A DNA stretch of 64,000 nucleotides from Celeribacter baekdonensis B30 (GTDB lineage: Bacteria > Pseudomonadota > Alphaproteobacteria > Rhodobacterales > Rhodobacteraceae). The stretch spans positions 1 to 64,000 of the forward strand of contig NZ_AMRK01000007.1 of the NCBI RefSeq assembly GCF_000299875.1, written 5' to 3'. Shown in pieces: positions 62,838 through 64,000 of this stretch (its first letter is position 1; every line of letters starts with the position of its first letter). The notes beneath the pieces were generated by a model, which did no database searches, was not told where the DNA came from, and saw only the letters and a program-made list of their open reading frames with translations. Made by a program: the position numbers and the translations under genes.

Positions 62838-64000
62838 ATGAACATACAAGCAAACCCGATTGTCGCCCGCCGGTCTCCCGGCCCTGACGGAGAGAAAGTC
62901 ATCACACTGGCGGCGCTCGCGGTCGGCGGTCAAGGCGGTGGTGTGCTCACCAACTGGATCGTGGCCGTGGCCGAAGCCAATGGCTATCGCGCCCAATCCA
63001 CCTCGGTCGCGGGCGTGGCCCAGCGGACGGGCGCGACCATTTATTATGTCGAAATGTGCCGCGACACCGGCCGCGCGCCGGTGTTTTCCTTGTCCCCCTC
63101 GATCGGGGATGTCGACATTCTCATCGCGTCGGAGTTGATGGAAGGCGGACGGGCGATTATGCGCGGCTTTGTGACGCCGGGTCGCACCACGTTGATCACC
63201 TCCACCCACCGCATCGCCGCCGTGTCGGAAAAAATCAATCCCGGCGATGGCCGCGTGGATGGCACAGACGTGGTCGAAGCCATGGGCATCGCGGCGGATC
63301 ATGTCGTCGCCTTTGATATGGAAAGCGTGGCGAAAAAAGCCGGGTCAGTGATTTCGTCATCCCTGCTTGGCGCGCTGGCGGGATCAGGTGCCCTGCCGTT
63401 TCCCCGCGACAGTTTTGAAGACGTGATCCGTGGCTCAGGCCGCGGTGTTGAGGCGAGTTTGCGAGCGTTTGGCGAGGCCTACGAGATTGCAAAAGGCACC
63501 AAACCTGCGCCGCTCCCCGAAGAGATCGCAGCGCCCATCGTGCCGGTTTTGCATGTTCCGCAAAAGCTCGCCACCAAATGGGCGGCCCTTGAGGCCCGCG
63601 TTGCGGCCTTGCCGGATGCGGTCAAGGACATGACCGCTCTGGGTTTGAAAAAAGTCGTGGACTACCAAGATGTTGCCTATGGTTCCGACTATCTTGATAT
63701 GGTCGAAAAGATGGTCGCGCTGGATGCCGCGCCGTTTGATCTCAGCATGAATGCTGCCAAATATTGCGCCCGCGCTTTGTGCTATGATGATCTGTTGCGG
63801 GTTGCGGATATCAAAACACGGGCATCACGGTTTGAGCGTGTCAAAGACGAAGTTGTCGTCAAAGACGATCAAGTCCTCATGCTCACCGAATATTTCCACC
63901 CGCGTTTTGAGGAATTCGCCACGACCTTACCCAAATCCATCGGGAAGTGGCTACAAAGACGCAAAGGCATTGAAGCGTTTTACACCAAGCATTTCGACAA
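62838..64000 (+). CDS. iorB: Indolepyruvate ferredoxin oxidoreductase beta subunit IorB, truncated by the window edge
   Basis: The gene starts with ATG at 62838, 11 bases after iorA, and stays open to the right edge (about 387 codons seen). The N terminus has the gamma/beta-type POR domain ('LAALAVGGQGGGVLTNWIV', 'VAGVAQRTGATIYYVEM', 'ASELMEGGRAIMRGFV'). After about residue 200 it continues into a longer C-terminal part, as in fused aerobic IorB proteins. It forms the IorAB complex with iorA. Confidence 0.87.
   Translation, partial: MNIQANPIVARRSPGPDGEKVITLAALAVGGQGGGVLTNWIVAVAEANGYRAQSTSVAGVAQRTGATIYYVEMCRDTGRAPVFSLSPSIGDVDILIASELMEGGRAIMRGFVTPGRTTLITSTHRIAAVSEKINPGDGRVDGTDVVEAMGIAADHVVAFDMESVAKKAGSVISSSLLGALAGSGALPFPRDSFEDVIRGSGRGVEASLRAFGEAYEIAKGTKPAPLPEEIAAPIVPVLHVPQKLATKWAALEARVAALPDAVKDMTALGLKKVVDYQDVAYGSDYLDMVEKMVALDAAPFDLSMNAAKYCARALCYDDLLRVADIKTRASRFERVKDEVVVKDDQVLMLTEYFHPRFEEFATTLPKSIGKWLQRRKGIEAFYTKHFD

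Noticed and set aside
61225-62853. A 542-codon minus-strand frame antisense to iorA
   Set aside because: iorA is intact and conserved; the antisense frame is a by-product of codon bias.

Overview
The window is GC-rich, densely packed DNA from an alphaproteobacterium, most probably of the Rhodobacterales/Roseobacter type. This follows from gene content (a full Tad/Cpa pilus locus in the alphaproteobacterial order, a tripartite tricarboxylate transporter, CoA-dependent aromatic catabolism, fused aerobic IorA/IorB) and from the frequent ATGA overlaps; the genus cannot be fixed from the sequence alone. No rRNA, tRNA, CRISPR array or intact mobile element was seen. One degraded IS30-type transposase remnant lies near 47.3-47.6 kb.

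Layout. (1) 0.2-5.1 kb: one giant protein joining an alpha/alpha-toroid region, a CapA (poly-gamma-glutamate type) domain and a MurF-like ligase. (2) 5.5-16.3 kb: an eleven-gene Tad/Flp pilus operon (flp, cpaBCDEF, tadB, tadC, tadE, tadG, tadD) ending at a long nested inverted repeat. (3) 16.5-28.3 kb: a tricarboxylate unit made of a TctDE two-component system, TctC, a TctA-TctB fusion, a PrpF/GalD-type isomerase, a 2-hydroxyacid dehydrogenase, an AbrB-type membrane protein, a GntR regulator and the tricarballylate dehydrogenase pair TcuA/TcuB. (4) 28.4-35.4 kb: a LysR regulator divergent from a Ugp-like ABC importer followed by a metallophosphodiesterase and a NagD-like HAD phosphatase. (5) 35.7-39.2 kb: nadA-nadB-nadC. 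(6) 39.4-43.2 kb: a GFA-family protein, a DMT exporter with a divergent Lrp/AsnC regulator, and an ABC half-exporter. (7) 43.6-47.1 kb: IclR, malate synthase G and a GlcG-like protein. (8) 47.6-64 kb: an aromatic/indolic catabolic region.

The last region is the most interesting. It carries a 2-aminobenzoyl-CoA monooxygenase/reductase-type fusion with an SDR, thioesterases and a RidA protein; a RutA-like flavin monooxygenase; an SDR-FAH-cupin operon; an isatin-hydrolase-type cyclase; a phytoene-desaturase-like flavoprotein; three or four MarR-like regulators; and IorA plus a truncated IorB running off the right edge. Together these suggest aerobic breakdown of tryptophan-derived indolics through isatin and anthranilate to anthraniloyl-CoA. 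That is inference: no anthranilate-CoA ligase is in the window, and the step from indoleacetyl units to isatin is not assigned. Small inverted repeats shared between promoters in this region hint at coordinated MarR control.

Start codons were chosen from ribosome-binding sites and family alignment from memory. Function calls come from motifs and remembered family features; no database search was possible.
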